From: Pseudaminobacter salicylatoxidans
Lineage (GTDB): Bacteria; Pseudomonadota; Alphaproteobacteria; Rhizobiales; Rhizobiaceae
Length of the DNA: 64,000 bases
Assembly (NCBI RefSeq): GCF_003148475.1
Contig: NZ_QGGG01000005.1
Location: 124,001 to 188,000, forward strand
Direction: 5' to 3'
A model generated the notes under the pieces. That model did no database searches. It had not been told where the DNA came from and saw only the letters and a list, made by a program, of their open reading frames with translations. Of this stretch, positions 35,861 to 44,489 are shown one piece after another (position 1 is the stretch's first letter; each line of letters starts with the position of its first letter). Both the position numbers and the translations under genes were made by a program.

Positions 35861-37045
35861 CTAATCATTGACGAACCGGCGCGCGTCTCCCGCCAGCGCC
35901 ATTTCATCTACGTCTGCGACTGAGCCGTAACCCGCCAGTATCATTGTACGTTCGAATTCGCCGCGCAGGATTTCGACGGCCTTGAACGCACCGGCCTCGC
36001 CGCCCGCGCCTAGCCCGAACAGGATCGCCCGGCCGCAAAGCGCCACACCGGCCCCAAGCGCGAGCGCCTTGAAAACGTCGCTGCCCCGGCGAAAGCCGCT
36101 GTCGATCAGGATTTCGCAGCTTCCCTGCAGCCGGTCGCGAATTGCCGGCAACACATGCATGGTGCTCGGCGCGCCGTCGAGTTGTCGGCCGCCATGGTTG
36201 GAGACAACGACGGCATCGGCGCCGCATTCCGCAGCCGTGAGGGCGTCTTCGGGTCGCATGATTCCTTTCACGATCAGCTTGCCGGGCCAGATCGAGCGAA
36301 GCCATTCGACCGACTTCCAGGAGATGGACCTGTCCATCTGTGCCGAAATGAAGCGCGCGCCATCGATGGCGCTGGCTTGTCCCTTGGGCAGAAACTCACG
36401 CAGATTGCCGAAGCTGGGCGGCCCTTTCGGCACGACCACGTCCAGCACCCATGGCAGGCGCATCGCCACATCGAGCTTGGCGCGCCAGGCCAGCCGGCCG
36501 GGGCCGGAATAATTGTGCTTGTCGCCCTCGCGATTGCCGACCGCTATGGCATCCGTGGTGAGAACCAGCGCTTCGCAGCCCGCATCGCTTGCACGCTGCA
36601 CAAGCCGTTCGGTGATCGACACGTCGTTGAGCATGTAGAGTTGGAACCAGTGCCTTCCTCCGGCGAGCACGCTGGCTACCTCCTCGATGGAACTGCTCGA
36701 CATGGTGCTCTGGGTGAACGGAATGCCGGCGCCAAGCGCGACCCGCGCGAGCGCGAGGTCGCCATCCCTGGAAAGCATGCCGTTGTAGCCGGTCGGGCCG
36801 ATGGCGATCGGCAGCTCCGTTCTTCGGCCCAGGACATTGGTGGAAAGATCGATCTCGCCAAGGCCGGCGAGCTGGTGCGGCAGGATCTGCAGACCGGCGA
36901 ATGCCGCGCGGTTCCCGGCGAGCGTCAGCTCGTCATCGGCGCCCCCGTCGACATATTCGAACGAAAACCGCGGCACGCGCCGGCGCGCCATTTCGCGAAG
37001 ATCGGCGATGTTGCGCACCTTGCGCAGCGACGACGGTGACTTCAT
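35861..37045 (-). CDS. FMN-dependent alpha-hydroxyacid dehydrogenase
   Basis: The 394-residue protein belongs to the L-lactate/mandelate dehydrogenase family. Visible motifs are FSFEYVDGGADDE (N-terminal Tyr), IGPTGYNGM, FQLYML, VLTTDAIAVGNRE and the catalytic His-Arg block VVSNHGGRQLDG, then DSGFRRGSDVFKAL for FMN phosphate. It oxidises an L-2-hydroxy acid to the 2-oxo acid. The ATG at 37045 follows GGAGAG. It may be co-transcribed with the proline-racemase-family gene 155 bases upstream. Confidence 0.9.
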   Translation of the reverse strand: MKSPSSLRKVRNIADLREMARRRVPRFSFEYVDGGADDELTLAGNRAAFAGLQILPHQLAGLGEIDLSTNVLGRRTELPIAIGPTGYNGMLSRDGDLALARVALGAGIPFTQSTMSSSSIEEVASVLAGGRHWFQLYMLNDVSITERLVQRASDAGCEALVLTTDAIAVGNREGDKHNYSGPGRLAWRAKLDVAMRLPWVLDVVVPKGPPSFGNLREFLPKGQASAIDGARFISAQMDRSISWKSVEWLRSIWPGKLIVKGIMRPEDALTAAECGADAVVVSNHGGRQLDGAPSTMHVLPAIRDRLQGSCEILIDSGFRRGSDVFKALALGAGVALCGRAILFGLGAGGEAGAFKAVEILRGEFERTMILAGYGSVADVDEMALAGDARRFVND

Positions 37046-37200
37046 GACATCTCTCCACCGGCCGCGCCTTGCACCACCGCCGGACAATTCCGGCGATAGT
37101 GCGTGCGACCGTTCCGATCGTTGGAGCGCGTGCGGCTCCGGCGCAGCGCAGTGCCGCACTGGTGGCTGACTTCCCCGGCTTGCTTCGAACCGCCGCCGGA

Positions 37201-38217
37201 TCAAACCGTGCTGATAACGTAGCCCTTGCCGCCCTCGTCGTTCGGATCGAGGTGCCATTTGGCAAAGCCGACGATGGAGGAGCGGCCCTTGACCGTCGGC
37301 ACGACCGCACGGTTTCCCGCCACCGTGGTTTCGCGCACGATGCAACCCTCGAAGGTGCCGGACCCGAGCAGGCCTTCGGCCAGGATCGGCTGCCCGACCT
37401 TGATCCGTTCACGGCCCTCGAGCATGGCAAGCATCGCCGATGTTCCGGTGCCGCCGGGCGAGCGATCCATCTTGCCGTTGCGATAGGTATGGACGCAGCG
37501 ATAAAAGGCGCCCTCACGCTCGGAGTCCTGGTAGAAAGTCACCAGATCGACCTCGGTGATATGCGGCTTCTCCGGGTGTACGAGCTTGATCTTCTCGTTG
37601 ATCTGCTGCTTGGCCAGAACGCCCAGCCGGGCCAGTTGCGCGCCGTTTTCGGGTGCGATGCGCAGAAAGCTTTCCGGCAGTGGGATAGTGATGAAATAAT
37701 TGCCGCCGAAGGAGATGTCGGCCTCCACCGTTCCCAGTCCCGGCAGTTCGACAGGAATGTCCCGCTCGGCGAGGAAGGCAGGAACGTTCTCGAACCGGCA
37801 CCACTCGACCTCGTCGCCATTGACCTCCACTTCCGACACGACGATGCCGGCCGGCGTCTCGATGCGGATCCTGTTGGGGGTGCTTGCGTTGGGCGTCAGA
37901 TCGAAGGCGGTCATGATCATCGAGGTGGCGATCGTGCCGTGGCCGCACATGTCGCCATAACCTTCGCCGTCCAGCCAGATGATACCGACATCGGCGTCCG
38001 GAGACGACGACGGCACGATCAGCGCGCCGAACAGGTCGTTGTGCCCTCGCGGCTCATTGAGGATCGCCTTGCGGACCCAGTCGAAGCGCTTCCTGAAGTG
38101 CTCGCGCTTTTCGAGAAGCGTCGTTCCGCCGGGAAACAGAAACTGCCCGTTGATGATGCAGGTGGTTTCACCTTCCGTCTGGGTATAGACCGCATCGACG
38201 AATGTCGTTCTTTTCAT
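37201..38217 (-). CDS. Proline racemase / hydroxyproline epimerase family protein with Cys/Gly active site
   Basis: The 338-residue protein has the first catalytic motif MCGHGTIA with Cys 91. At the second site the usual SPCGTGTSA reads DRSPGGTGTSA, with Gly 255 in place of Cys. Known members with Cys/Cys are proline racemases or 4-hydroxyproline epimerases, and Cys/Thr members are trans-3-hydroxyproline dehydratases. A Cys/Gly pair argues against two-base racemisation and could mean dehydration or another reaction. The ATG at 38217 gives the usual MKRTTFVDAVYTQ start. Confidence 0.85.
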   Translation of the reverse strand: MKRTTFVDAVYTQTEGETTCIINGQFLFPGGTTLLEKREHFRKRFDWVRKAILNEPRGHNDLFGALIVPSSSPDADVGIIWLDGEGYGDMCGHGTIATSMIMTAFDLTPNASTPNRIRIETPAGIVVSEVEVNGDEVEWCRFENVPAFLAERDIPVELPGLGTVEADISFGGNYFITIPLPESFLRIAPENGAQLARLGVLAKQQINEKIKLVHPEKPHITEVDLVTFYQDSEREGAFYRCVHTYRNGKMDRSPGGTGTSAMLAMLEGRERIKVGQPILAEGLLGSGTFEGCIVRETTVAGNRAVVPTVKGRSSIVGFAKWHLDPNDEGGKGYVISTV

Positions 38218-38596
38218 TGATTGATGCTCCGGTTGATAAAGTCGATTGGTGTGCGGCTTGCCAGCCGGCTGCACCGTGCCGGGGGCACGTCAAATCCGCC
38301 GTGCTCCCGGCTTGAAGTCGTTGCCGGCTCCAAAACCGGGCCGGCAAGCCTCGCAACGCATCCAGCAGCGGGATGTGCAGTTGCAGTTCGTATAAGGGCT
38401 TCGGCCGGATGAGGCTTGCCCCGGACAGGCCGCGAGCGCGCCGACCCGGCGTTCCTCAAAAGCGCCCGCCGCTGGAATGGATCTGATATCTGGCCGGCAC
38501 GCCCTCCCCGCTACGCCGAAATGCTGTCTCGCCGTTGTTGGTGGGGATCGTATGGTGGCGGTCTGCGCCAGCACAGTGAATATAACTGGGTTGTCT

Positions 38597-38611
38597 TTTA
38601 GAAAAACTAAA
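38597..38611. promoter_or_regulatory. LysR-type operator, copy 3 of 3
   Basis: TTTAG-AAAAA-CTAAA is a perfect 5-bp inverted repeat with the same core and arm spacing as at 34823 and 28445. Confidence 0.6.
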
Positions 38612-38793
38612 TCCGCTCGCCGCCACGCAGCGGGATCGAGCGTCGCACGCACCTGGCCGGAAACCCCTAAACGGCCGATTTTACGGGCGATCCGCTGCCT
38701 TTTTCCGCCTCCAAACCGCATTCGAATGCAGCCGCCCGCCGCGGATGGGGGCTCATTGACAGAGCGCGACATGGATGCAAGCGTCGCATCAAT

Positions 38794-38820
38794 GAATGCA
38801 ATCTAGTTATTTTTGCATTC
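38794..38820. promoter_or_regulatory. Inverted repeat GAATGCAA ... TTGCATTC upstream of the ABC operon
   Basis: Perfect 8-bp arms are separated by 11 bases, about 95 bases upstream of the ABC ATPase start. The palindrome overlaps AT-rich sequence suited to a promoter. The binding protein is unknown. Confidence 0.5.
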
Positions 38821-38914
38821 AATAATTTCCGCCTTGAAAGCCCGCAGAGGCATGCCGGCGGAAGGGGACCAACACCGCGAGCTGGCCAGCGCCGCGGCTG
38901 CAGGAGGATGGATA

Positions 38915-39706
38915 ATGAGCGTCGAGATACCCGCCGTATGCGTGGAAGGAATAGAGAAAAGCTTCGGCTCCCTCTCGGTGCTGAAAGGCCTTGGCCTCAC
39001 CGCCCATTCCGGCGACGTCGTCACGCTGATCGGGTCCTCGGGGTCGGGCAAAAGCACGTTCCTGCGCTGCATCAATCTGCTTGAGCAGCCTGATGGCGGA
39101 ACCATCACCATAAATGGCGAGCTGGTCCGCACCAGACAGGACAGGAACGGCAAATGGCAGCCGGCGGACCGGCGTCAGGTCGAGCGCATCCGCAGCAAGG
39201 TCGGAATGGTGTTCCAGAACTTCAATCTCTGGCCGCATATGACGGTTCTGCAGAACATCGTGGAAGCCCCGGTCCATGTCCTGAAAATCCCGCGCCAGCA
39301 AGCCGAAGAAGAAGCGCATGCCTTGCTGCGCAAGGTCGGACTGGCCGACAAGCCCGGCCACTATCCGAGCCAGCTTTCCGGCGGCCAGCAGCAGCGCGCG
39401 GCCATCGCGCGCACCCTGGCGATGAAGCCCCGGCTCCTCCTTTTCGATGAACCGACATCGGCGCTCGATCCCGAGCTGGTAGGTGAAGTGCTGCGCGTCA
39501 TCCGGCAGCTCGCCGAAGAAGGCAACACGATGATCATCGTCACTCATGAAATGCAGTTCGCGCGCGAGGTCTCCAGCGAGATCATGTTCCTCCATCAGGG
39601 ACGCGTCGAGGAAAAGGGAGCGCCAGAGATCATATTCAAGGAGGCGAAATCCGCGCGGCTGCGGCAGTTTCTCGCCCGCGCCGCCGGGGGCCCCGGCGCC
39701 GACTGA
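38915..39706 (+). CDS. Amino-acid ABC transporter ATPase (HisP/GlnQ type)
   Basis: The 263-residue protein has Walker A GSSGSGKSTFL, signature LSGGQQQRAAIART, Walker B LLLFDEPTSALDPE and the His switch in IVTHEMQFA. The ATG at 38915 has an AGGAGG ribosome-binding site about eight bases upstream. Two permease genes follow on the same strand but no binding-protein gene; the orphan binding protein at 28673 is a candidate partner. Confidence 0.93.
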   Translation: MSVEIPAVCVEGIEKSFGSLSVLKGLGLTAHSGDVVTLIGSSGSGKSTFLRCINLLEQPDGGTITINGELVRTRQDRNGKWQPADRRQVERIRSKVGMVFQNFNLWPHMTVLQNIVEAPVHVLKIPRQQAEEEAHALLRKVGLADKPGHYPSQLSGGQQQRAAIARTLAMKPRLLLFDEPTSALDPELVGEVLRVIRQLAEEGNTMIIVTHEMQFAREVSSEIMFLHQGRVEEKGAPEIIFKEAKSARLRQFLARAAGGPGAD

Positions 39707-39745
39707 ACCGAACGCGCATTTGTCCGGCATGACTTCTGCGCCGGT

Positions 39746-40495
39746 ATGACGCCCACCCGGCAACACGACATGGGGATACCTTACGTGGGATCAGCATTTT
39801 GGGAATTGTGGGAAGCAGGCTGGCCCGCAGCCATCCTGCGCGGCGCGTCGGTCACGCTCGCCATCGGCCTGTGCAGCATCTGCCTGGGCATCGTGATCGG
39901 CACGATCGGCGGCCTCGTGAAATGGGCGCGGCTGTTTCCCTTCACGCTGGCAATTGACGGCTACACCACGCTCATCCGCGGCGTGCCGGAGCTGCTGGTC
40001 ATATATCTCCTGTTCTTCAGTTCCGCCGAATTCGTCTCGCAGGTCACTGCCGCCTTCGGTTATGGCGGGGCCGACGACAGCGCCTATGGCTTCGTCGTCG
40101 GCACGGTCGCCATCGGCGTCATTTCGGGGGCCTATTCCGTCGAGGTGGTGCGCGGGGCGCTGGTGGCCGTTCCCAGGGGACACATCGAGGCGGGCCGCGC
40201 GCTCGGCCTGTCGCGCGGGCGCATCTTCCGGCGCATCATCGCACCGCAGATGCTGCGGCTGGCGGTGCCGGGCATGAACAATATCTGGCAGTCCACCATG
40301 AAGGACACGGCCCTCATCTCGGTGGTGGGCTTGCAGGAACTCATGCGCATTTCGTCGATCGGCGCCGGCTCCACGCGTCAGCCGCTGCTTTTTTACGCGG
40401 TCGCGGCAGTCGTCTATCTCGGCATCACCATCGTCAGCCAGATCGTGTTCGGTGTCATTGAACGCATTCTGAACAAGAGCAACAGGGCGGGATAA
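39746..40495 (+). CDS. Amino-acid ABC transporter permease
   Basis: The 249-residue membrane protein has the coupling motif ALVAVPRGHIEAGRALGLS and the conserved YTTLIRGVPELLVIYLLFF segment. A second ATG at 39770 is possible. It precedes the next permease gene by two bases. Confidence 0.92.
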   Translation: MTPTRQHDMGIPYVGSAFWELWEAGWPAAILRGASVTLAIGLCSICLGIVIGTIGGLVKWARLFPFTLAIDGYTTLIRGVPELLVIYLLFFSSAEFVSQVTAAFGYGGADDSAYGFVVGTVAIGVISGAYSVEVVRGALVAVPRGHIEAGRALGLSRGRIFRRIIAPQMLRLAVPGMNNIWQSTMKDTALISVVGLQELMRISSIGAGSTRQPLLFYAVAAVVYLGITIVSQIVFGVIERILNKSNRAG

Positions 40496-40497
40496 AG

Positions 40498-41178
40498 ATG
40501 GAACTCATTCAACTGTCGATGCCGCTGCTGCTTTCCGGTCTGCTCCTTACCCTCAAGATCAGCATTTTCGCGGTGGTGATCGGCTTCTTCATCGGACTGG
40601 GCCTGGCAATTGCCCGCATCTCGGGCAGTTTCATGCTCGCCGCCTTCTCGCAAGGCTACAGCAGCGTGTTCCGCGGCACGCCGCTGATGGTGCAGCTCTT
40701 CCTGTTCTATTACGGCCTGGGACAGCTTTCCTTCATCAGGGACAGTGCGCTGGCGTGGTGGGTGATCGGGGATGGGGTGCGTTGCGCCATACTCGTGCTT
40801 GCGCTGAATTCCGCAGCCTACACCTCGGAGATTCTGCGCGGCGGTTTCATGTCCGTTCCCAAGGGTGCCTTGGAAGCCGCCCGCGCCTGTGGCATGTCCA
40901 AGTGGCTGCAATTCAGGCGCATCGAGTTCCCGATCGCCATGCGCCAGGCGCTGCCGGCCTACGGAAACGAGGTGATCCTTACCCTCAAGGGCTCAAGCCT
41001 CGCCTCCACGATCGCAGTGCTCGAAATAACCGGTCATGCCAAGAGACTGATGAGCCAGACCTTCGCGGTGATCGAGGTCTTTGCGATGGCCGGCGCGATC
41101 TATCTGTTCATCAATGTCGTCATGATCGTGCTGCTGCGGCTCACCGAGCGGTCGCTGATGCGCCACATGGCTGCGTAG
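40498..41178 (+). CDS. Amino-acid ABC transporter permease
   Basis: The 226-residue membrane protein has the FRGTPLMVQLFLFYYGLGQL segment and the coupling motif FMSVPKGALEAARACGMSK. It forms the heterodimeric channel with the preceding permease. The transport cluster ends here. Confidence 0.92.
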   Translation: MELIQLSMPLLLSGLLLTLKISIFAVVIGFFIGLGLAIARISGSFMLAAFSQGYSSVFRGTPLMVQLFLFYYGLGQLSFIRDSALAWWVIGDGVRCAILVLALNSAAYTSEILRGGFMSVPKGALEAARACGMSKWLQFRRIEFPIAMRQALPAYGNEVILTLKGSSLASTIAVLEITGHAKRLMSQTFAVIEVFAMAGAIYLFINVVMIVLLRLTERSLMRHMAA

Positions 41179-41257
41179 CAACTGGCTTGCGCGGCGGAAC
41201 CATCGACGTCTCGGCCTGTTCATCCCGCATCGGGAGTGCCGGACCGGGAACGTTTCG

Positions 41258-41548
41258 ATGAGCAGGAAACAGAAAAAATGGTCGGCCGACGTAACCGGGC
41301 ACAGCGACGCGCTCGACCTGGAAGAGCATGTCTTCGAGAAAGACGATCCGAAGGAAATCGCCGCGTCGCTGAAGCGTTCTGCCGAACGGAGCGACAGGCG
41401 CAAGGCCCGGCCGTTTCGCTCGGCCATGTCCATGCTGACCTTCTACATCAATCGCGCGGGGAAAAATCTTCCGGCAGACCGGAAGAAAGTGCTCGAGGAT
41501 GCAAAAGACGAACTCCGCCGCGTCTTTGGAAGGTCGCCCGGGGATTGA
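41258..41548 (+). CDS. DUF3175-family protein
   Basis: The 96-residue basic protein matches DUF3175 throughout: WSADVTGHSDALDLE near the start, SLKRSAERSDRRKARPF in the middle and SAMSMLTFYINRAGK towards the end. Function unknown; the family is common in Rhizobiales. It stands alone between the ABC genes and the convergent hydroxylase gene. Confidence 0.85.
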   Translation: MSRKQKKWSADVTGHSDALDLEEHVFEKDDPKEIAASLKRSAERSDRRKARPFRSAMSMLTFYINRAGKNLPADRKKVLEDAKDELRRVFGRSPGD

Positions 41549-41616
41549 ACCGTCGTCGCAAAGGTCTCTTGCGGCATCCGGCAGAAAGCCACGTCTGCCC
41601 GACCTGAAGGAAAGAG

Positions 41617-41643
41617 GCCCGCCGCCGGCAACAGGCGGCGGGC
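41617..41643. terminator. GC hairpin between DUF3175 and the hydroxylase gene
   Basis: GCCCGCCGCC and GGCGGCGGGC form a 10-bp stem around GGCAACA. It lies just past the hydroxylase stop codon on the minus strand, with a short T-containing run after it. Confidence 0.65.
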
Positions 41644-41650
41644 ACACGGA

Positions 41651-43213
41651 TCACATCGTGGCCAGCGTGCGCAGGGCCGAGACATCGCCCGGATTGACGA
41701 GGTCCCTGGCAACCCAGCCGTTGAGATCGTACTCGGCCATGCAGCGGCGCGCCATGTCCTGCAGCATTTCCAGTTCGCCGGTCGCCTGCGCGGTCAGCAG
41801 GGTCTCGATGCGCAGATTGTCCTGATTGCCGGCATAGTTGCGCTCGTAGAGTTCGTGACGGCCGCCGAATTCCGAGCCGATGGCGTCCCACAGGAGCTTG
41901 AGCAGCTTCACCCGGTCGATGGCCGCATAGCCGTTGGAGCCGCGCACGAAGCGGTCGAGATAGGGCCGGATCGCCGGGCTCGCGAAATCCGCCGCCGAGG
42001 ACGGCAGATAGATAAGGCCGGACGCGACATTCTGCTCGATCAGTTCCTTGATGCGCGGATAGGCGAGCGGGGCCAGCACGCGATAGGCGAGGCCGTAGTT
42101 CATGTTGGGCAGGTTGTAGCCATCCGTACCCTGCCACGGGATCGGCGACTTCACCATGGCGTCGGCGAGACCGTGGAAGGTGTTGCGCCAGGCCAGCGCC
42201 TCGCCCACCGCCGCCTGCACGCCGCGGAAGGTGGACGAGCCGGTCGCCTCGACCGCCATGGAAAACAGACCGGCGATGAAATCGAGCTTCACCGCGAAGC
42301 GCGACACGCCATGCAGGGTGAAGCGCGGCACGAAGCCGGAGGCCGGGAAGAAGGCGTTCACCTTCTCGGCGTCGCCATAGATGAAGATGTTCTCCCACGG
42401 CACCAGCACCTTGTCGAAGACGAGGATGGAATCGTTTTCGTCGAGGCGCGAGGACAACGGATAGTCGAAGGGGCTGCCCATCACCGCCGCCTGCGCCTCA
42501 TAGGATTGGCGGGCAATGAGCTTGACGCCCTCGGCATTCATCGGAACCGTGAAGATCAGGGCAAACTTCTTGTCCTTGATCGGAATGCCGTAGTGGGCGA
42601 TGAAATTGTAGTGGGTGAGCGCCGAGCCGGTCGCCACCACCTTGGCGCCCGACACGATCACGCCCGCATCCGTCTCGCGCTCGACATGCATGAACACGTC
42701 CGCCACTTCCTCGATGGGTCGGTCGCGGTCGATCGGCGGGTTGACGATGGCGTGGTTCCAATAATCAAGCCGCTGCTGCGTGCGATTGTACCAGTTGCGG
42801 GCATTGCCGGCATATTCGCCGTAGAAGGCCGAATTGGCGCCCAGTGTGCCGAGGAAGCTCGCCTTGTAGTCGGGCGAGCGCCCCATCCAGCCGAAAGCTG
42901 GCTGCTGCAGATCCATGATCGCCTGTTTCGACTTCACAAGGGCTTCCGACGTTTTCGAGCCGAGGAAGAAGGGATGGGTGATCTTGCCCGATCCGTTGTC
43001 GCAGGGCACGCCGATCTCGGCCGCGTTGTCATGGAAACGCTCGTACCAGCGCGCCACCATGCGCGCCGAATTGCGGAATGCCGGATGGGTGGTCACATCC
43101 TTGACGCGCTCGCCGTAGATGTAGATTTCGCGGCCGTCCCGAATGCTTTCCAGGAACTCGCTGCCCGTATAGGCGTCGATGGCGGCAGTGGCTGTGGGGT
43201 TGATCTGGTCCAA
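41651..43213 (-). CDS. HpaB-family FADH2-dependent aromatic hydroxylase
   Basis: The 520-residue protein is a 4-hydroxyphenylacetate 3-monooxygenase (HpaB) relative that ortho-hydroxylates a phenol with FADH2 and O2. Motifs include [47 protein letters not shown] and [17 protein letters not shown]. The start is taken as TTG at 43213, preceded by GGGAGG; an ATG at 43297 would add a leader not expected in the family. The FAD synthetase and HpaC-like reductase genes are divergent. Next to catechol ring-cleavage genes, the product is probably a catechol. Confidence 0.88.
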   Translation of the reverse strand: MDQINPTATAAIDAYTGSEFLESIRDGREIYIYGERVKDVTTHPAFRNSARMVARWYERFHDNAAEIGVPCDNGSGKITHPFFLGSKTSEALVKSKQAIMDLQQPAFGWMGRSPDYKASFLGTLGANSAFYGEYAGNARNWYNRTQQRLDYWNHAIVNPPIDRDRPIEEVADVFMHVERETDAGVIVSGAKVVATGSALTHYNFIAHYGIPIKDKKFALIFTVPMNAEGVKLIARQSYEAQAAVMGSPFDYPLSSRLDENDSILVFDKVLVPWENIFIYGDAEKVNAFFPASGFVPRFTLHGVSRFAVKLDFIAGLFSMAVEATGSSTFRGVQAAVGEALAWRNTFHGLADAMVKSPIPWQGTDGYNLPNMNYGLAYRVLAPLAYPRIKELIEQNVASGLIYLPSSAADFASPAIRPYLDRFVRGSNGYAAIDRVKLLKLLWDAIGSEFGGRHELYERNYAGNQDNLRIETLLTAQATGELEMLQDMARRCMAEYDLNGWVARDLVNPGDVSALRTLATM

Positions 43214-43270
43214 GGTTTCCTCCCGTGCTGGATCGGCGGGAAGTGTCTCATCACCTTGGCTCTTCGATAA

Positions 43271-43286
43271 GGTATCGTGCCTTACC
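43271..43286. promoter_or_regulatory. LysR-type 16-bp element, hydroxylase / FAD synthetase promoter
   Basis: GGTAT-CGTGCC-TTACC matches, with one arm mismatch, the 16-bp palindromes at 48654 and 48694. It lies in the divergent promoter of the aromatic hydroxylase and its flavin-supply genes. Confidence 0.55.
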
Positions 43287-43373
43287 TGCACGGGCATTGC
43301 CGCAAACCGCCTCCTTCGCCAGCTTGGAACCATTCGGCGATCATGCCGCCAGCGTCGGGAAGGAGGAGTCCGG

Positions 43374-43985
43374 ATGCCAGCACCGCTATCGCGTACCCCA
43401 GCCGCCACAGGCCGCACGGCCGGCGCCTGCATCGCCATTGGCGCCTTCGACGGTGTCCATCTCGGCCATCAGGCGGTGGTCGGCGCCATGCTGCGCCAGG
43501 CCCGCTCGCAAGGCATGGCCGCGCTCGTCCAGACCTTCGATCCCTTGCCGAAGGTGGCGTTCGGGCGCGGACGGCCGATCTGCCCGCTTGCCGAGCGCAT
43601 GTCCCGCCTCTATGCGCTCGGCGTCGACAGGGTGCATGTTGCAAATTTCACCTCCGACTATGCCGCCCGCCCGGCCGAGGCCTTTCTCGACGACCTGACC
43701 GGGCTGGACGTTCGGGAAGTCTATGTCGGTGACGACTTCCGCTTTGGGCGCGGCCGCAGCGGCGATCTTGCGCTGCTGGCCACGCGCTTCCGGGTAACGA
43801 CCGCCGAAAGCGTGACCTGCCCGCGAGGCGAGCGCATTTCCTCGACACGGATACGCCGCCTGCGCGCAGGCGGCGAGGCCGGCGCTGCCCGCGCGCTGCT
43901 CGGCCTCCTGCCTGGCGCCTTCGCCTTTGCGCAGGAAGCAGCCGTCCAGACCCTCTCTCCCCTCGATCTGGAGATGTTGTCATGA
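43374..43985 (+). CDS. Stand-alone FAD synthetase (RibF N-terminal-like) domain
   Basis: The 203-residue protein resembles only the FMN adenylyltransferase half of bifunctional Rib[21 protein letters not shown] with the HxGH motif, [14 protein letters not shown] and ISSTRIRRL. The riboflavin-kinase domain is absent. The ATG follows AAGGAGGAG. It overlaps the HpaC-like reductase gene by four bases and is divergent from the HpaB-type gene, so it may enrich FAD for this two-component hydroxylase. Confidence 0.87.
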   Translation: MPAPLSRTPAATGRTAGACIAIGAFDGVHLGHQAVVGAMLRQARSQGMAALVQTFDPLPKVAFGRGRPICPLAERMSRLYALGVDRVHVANFTSDYAARPAEAFLDDLTGLDVREVYVGDDFRFGRGRSGDLALLATRFRVTTAESVTCPRGERISSTRIRRLRAGGEAGAARALLGLLPGAFAFAQEAAVQTLSPLDLEMLS

Positions 43986-44473
43986 CCACCATGGCCCCAG
44001 TTCTCGACGCCCGCGAATTCCGCAATGCCTGCGGCGGTTTCAGCACCGGCGTGACGGTGATTTCCACGCGCTGCGGCGAAGGCGATCATGCCATGACGGC
44101 GAATGCCTTCATGTCGATCTCGCTCGACCCGCCGCTCATCGCCATTTCCCTGGCCGACACCGCGCGCATGTTGCCGCGGTTGCGGGCAGCGGGAGCCTTC
44201 GCGGTGAGCGTGCTGCGCGAAGACATGGAGGACATCGCCTGGCATTTCGCCGGCAAACCCCGCTTCGAGGGGCCGGCGCCCTTCATCGAGCTTGGCGGAT
44301 TGCCTGTCATCGGTGACGCCGCCTCGGTCTTCGTCGCGGACGTGCACAGCGAGGTGGCGGCCGGCGACCATGTCATTGTCATCGGCCATGTCCATGCCAT
44401 GCAGTGCGACCCGTACGCACGGCCGCTGGTCTTCCACGGCGGACGCTTCGCCAGCCTGCCGGCGATGGCCTGA
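43982..44473 (+). CDS. HpaC-like flavin reductase
   Basis: The 163-residue protein is a flavin:NAD(P)H reductase of the HpaC/FlaRed family (FRNACGGFSTGVTVISTRCG, HAMTANAFMSISLDPPL, GDHVIVIGHVHAM). It makes the reduced flavin used by the HpaB-type hydroxylase at 41651. It overlaps the FAD synthetase gene; a LysR gene follows 16 bases later. Confidence 0.9.
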   Translation: MTTMAPVLDAREFRNACGGFSTGVTVISTRCGEGDHAMTANAFMSISLDPPLIAISLADTARMLPRLRAAGAFAVSVLREDMEDIAWHFAGKPRFEGPAPFIELGGLPVIGDAASVFVADVHSEVAAGDHVIVIGHVHAMQCDPYARPLVFHGGRFASLPAMA

Positions 44474-44489
44474 TGACGAGGTTCGTCCA

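Larger units (their letters stand above)
38218..38914. other. Intergenic region of ~700 bases with two regulatory palindromes
   Basis: I see no gene here with family features. The region is the divergent promoter between the proline-racemase-family gene and the ABC ATPase gene, with candidate operators at 38597 and 38794. The remaining ~300 bases hold nothing I can identify. Confidence 0.55.

Noticed and set aside
38290-38772. Possible gene on the minus strand between the proline-racemase-family and ABC genes
   Set aside because: No ribosome-binding site, no recognisable motif, and it spans two likely operator regions.
41855-43270. Plus-strand open frame opposite the HpaB-type hydroxylase
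   Set aside because: It is a mirror frame of a well-supported gene, with His/Arg/Gly-rich low-complexity translation.
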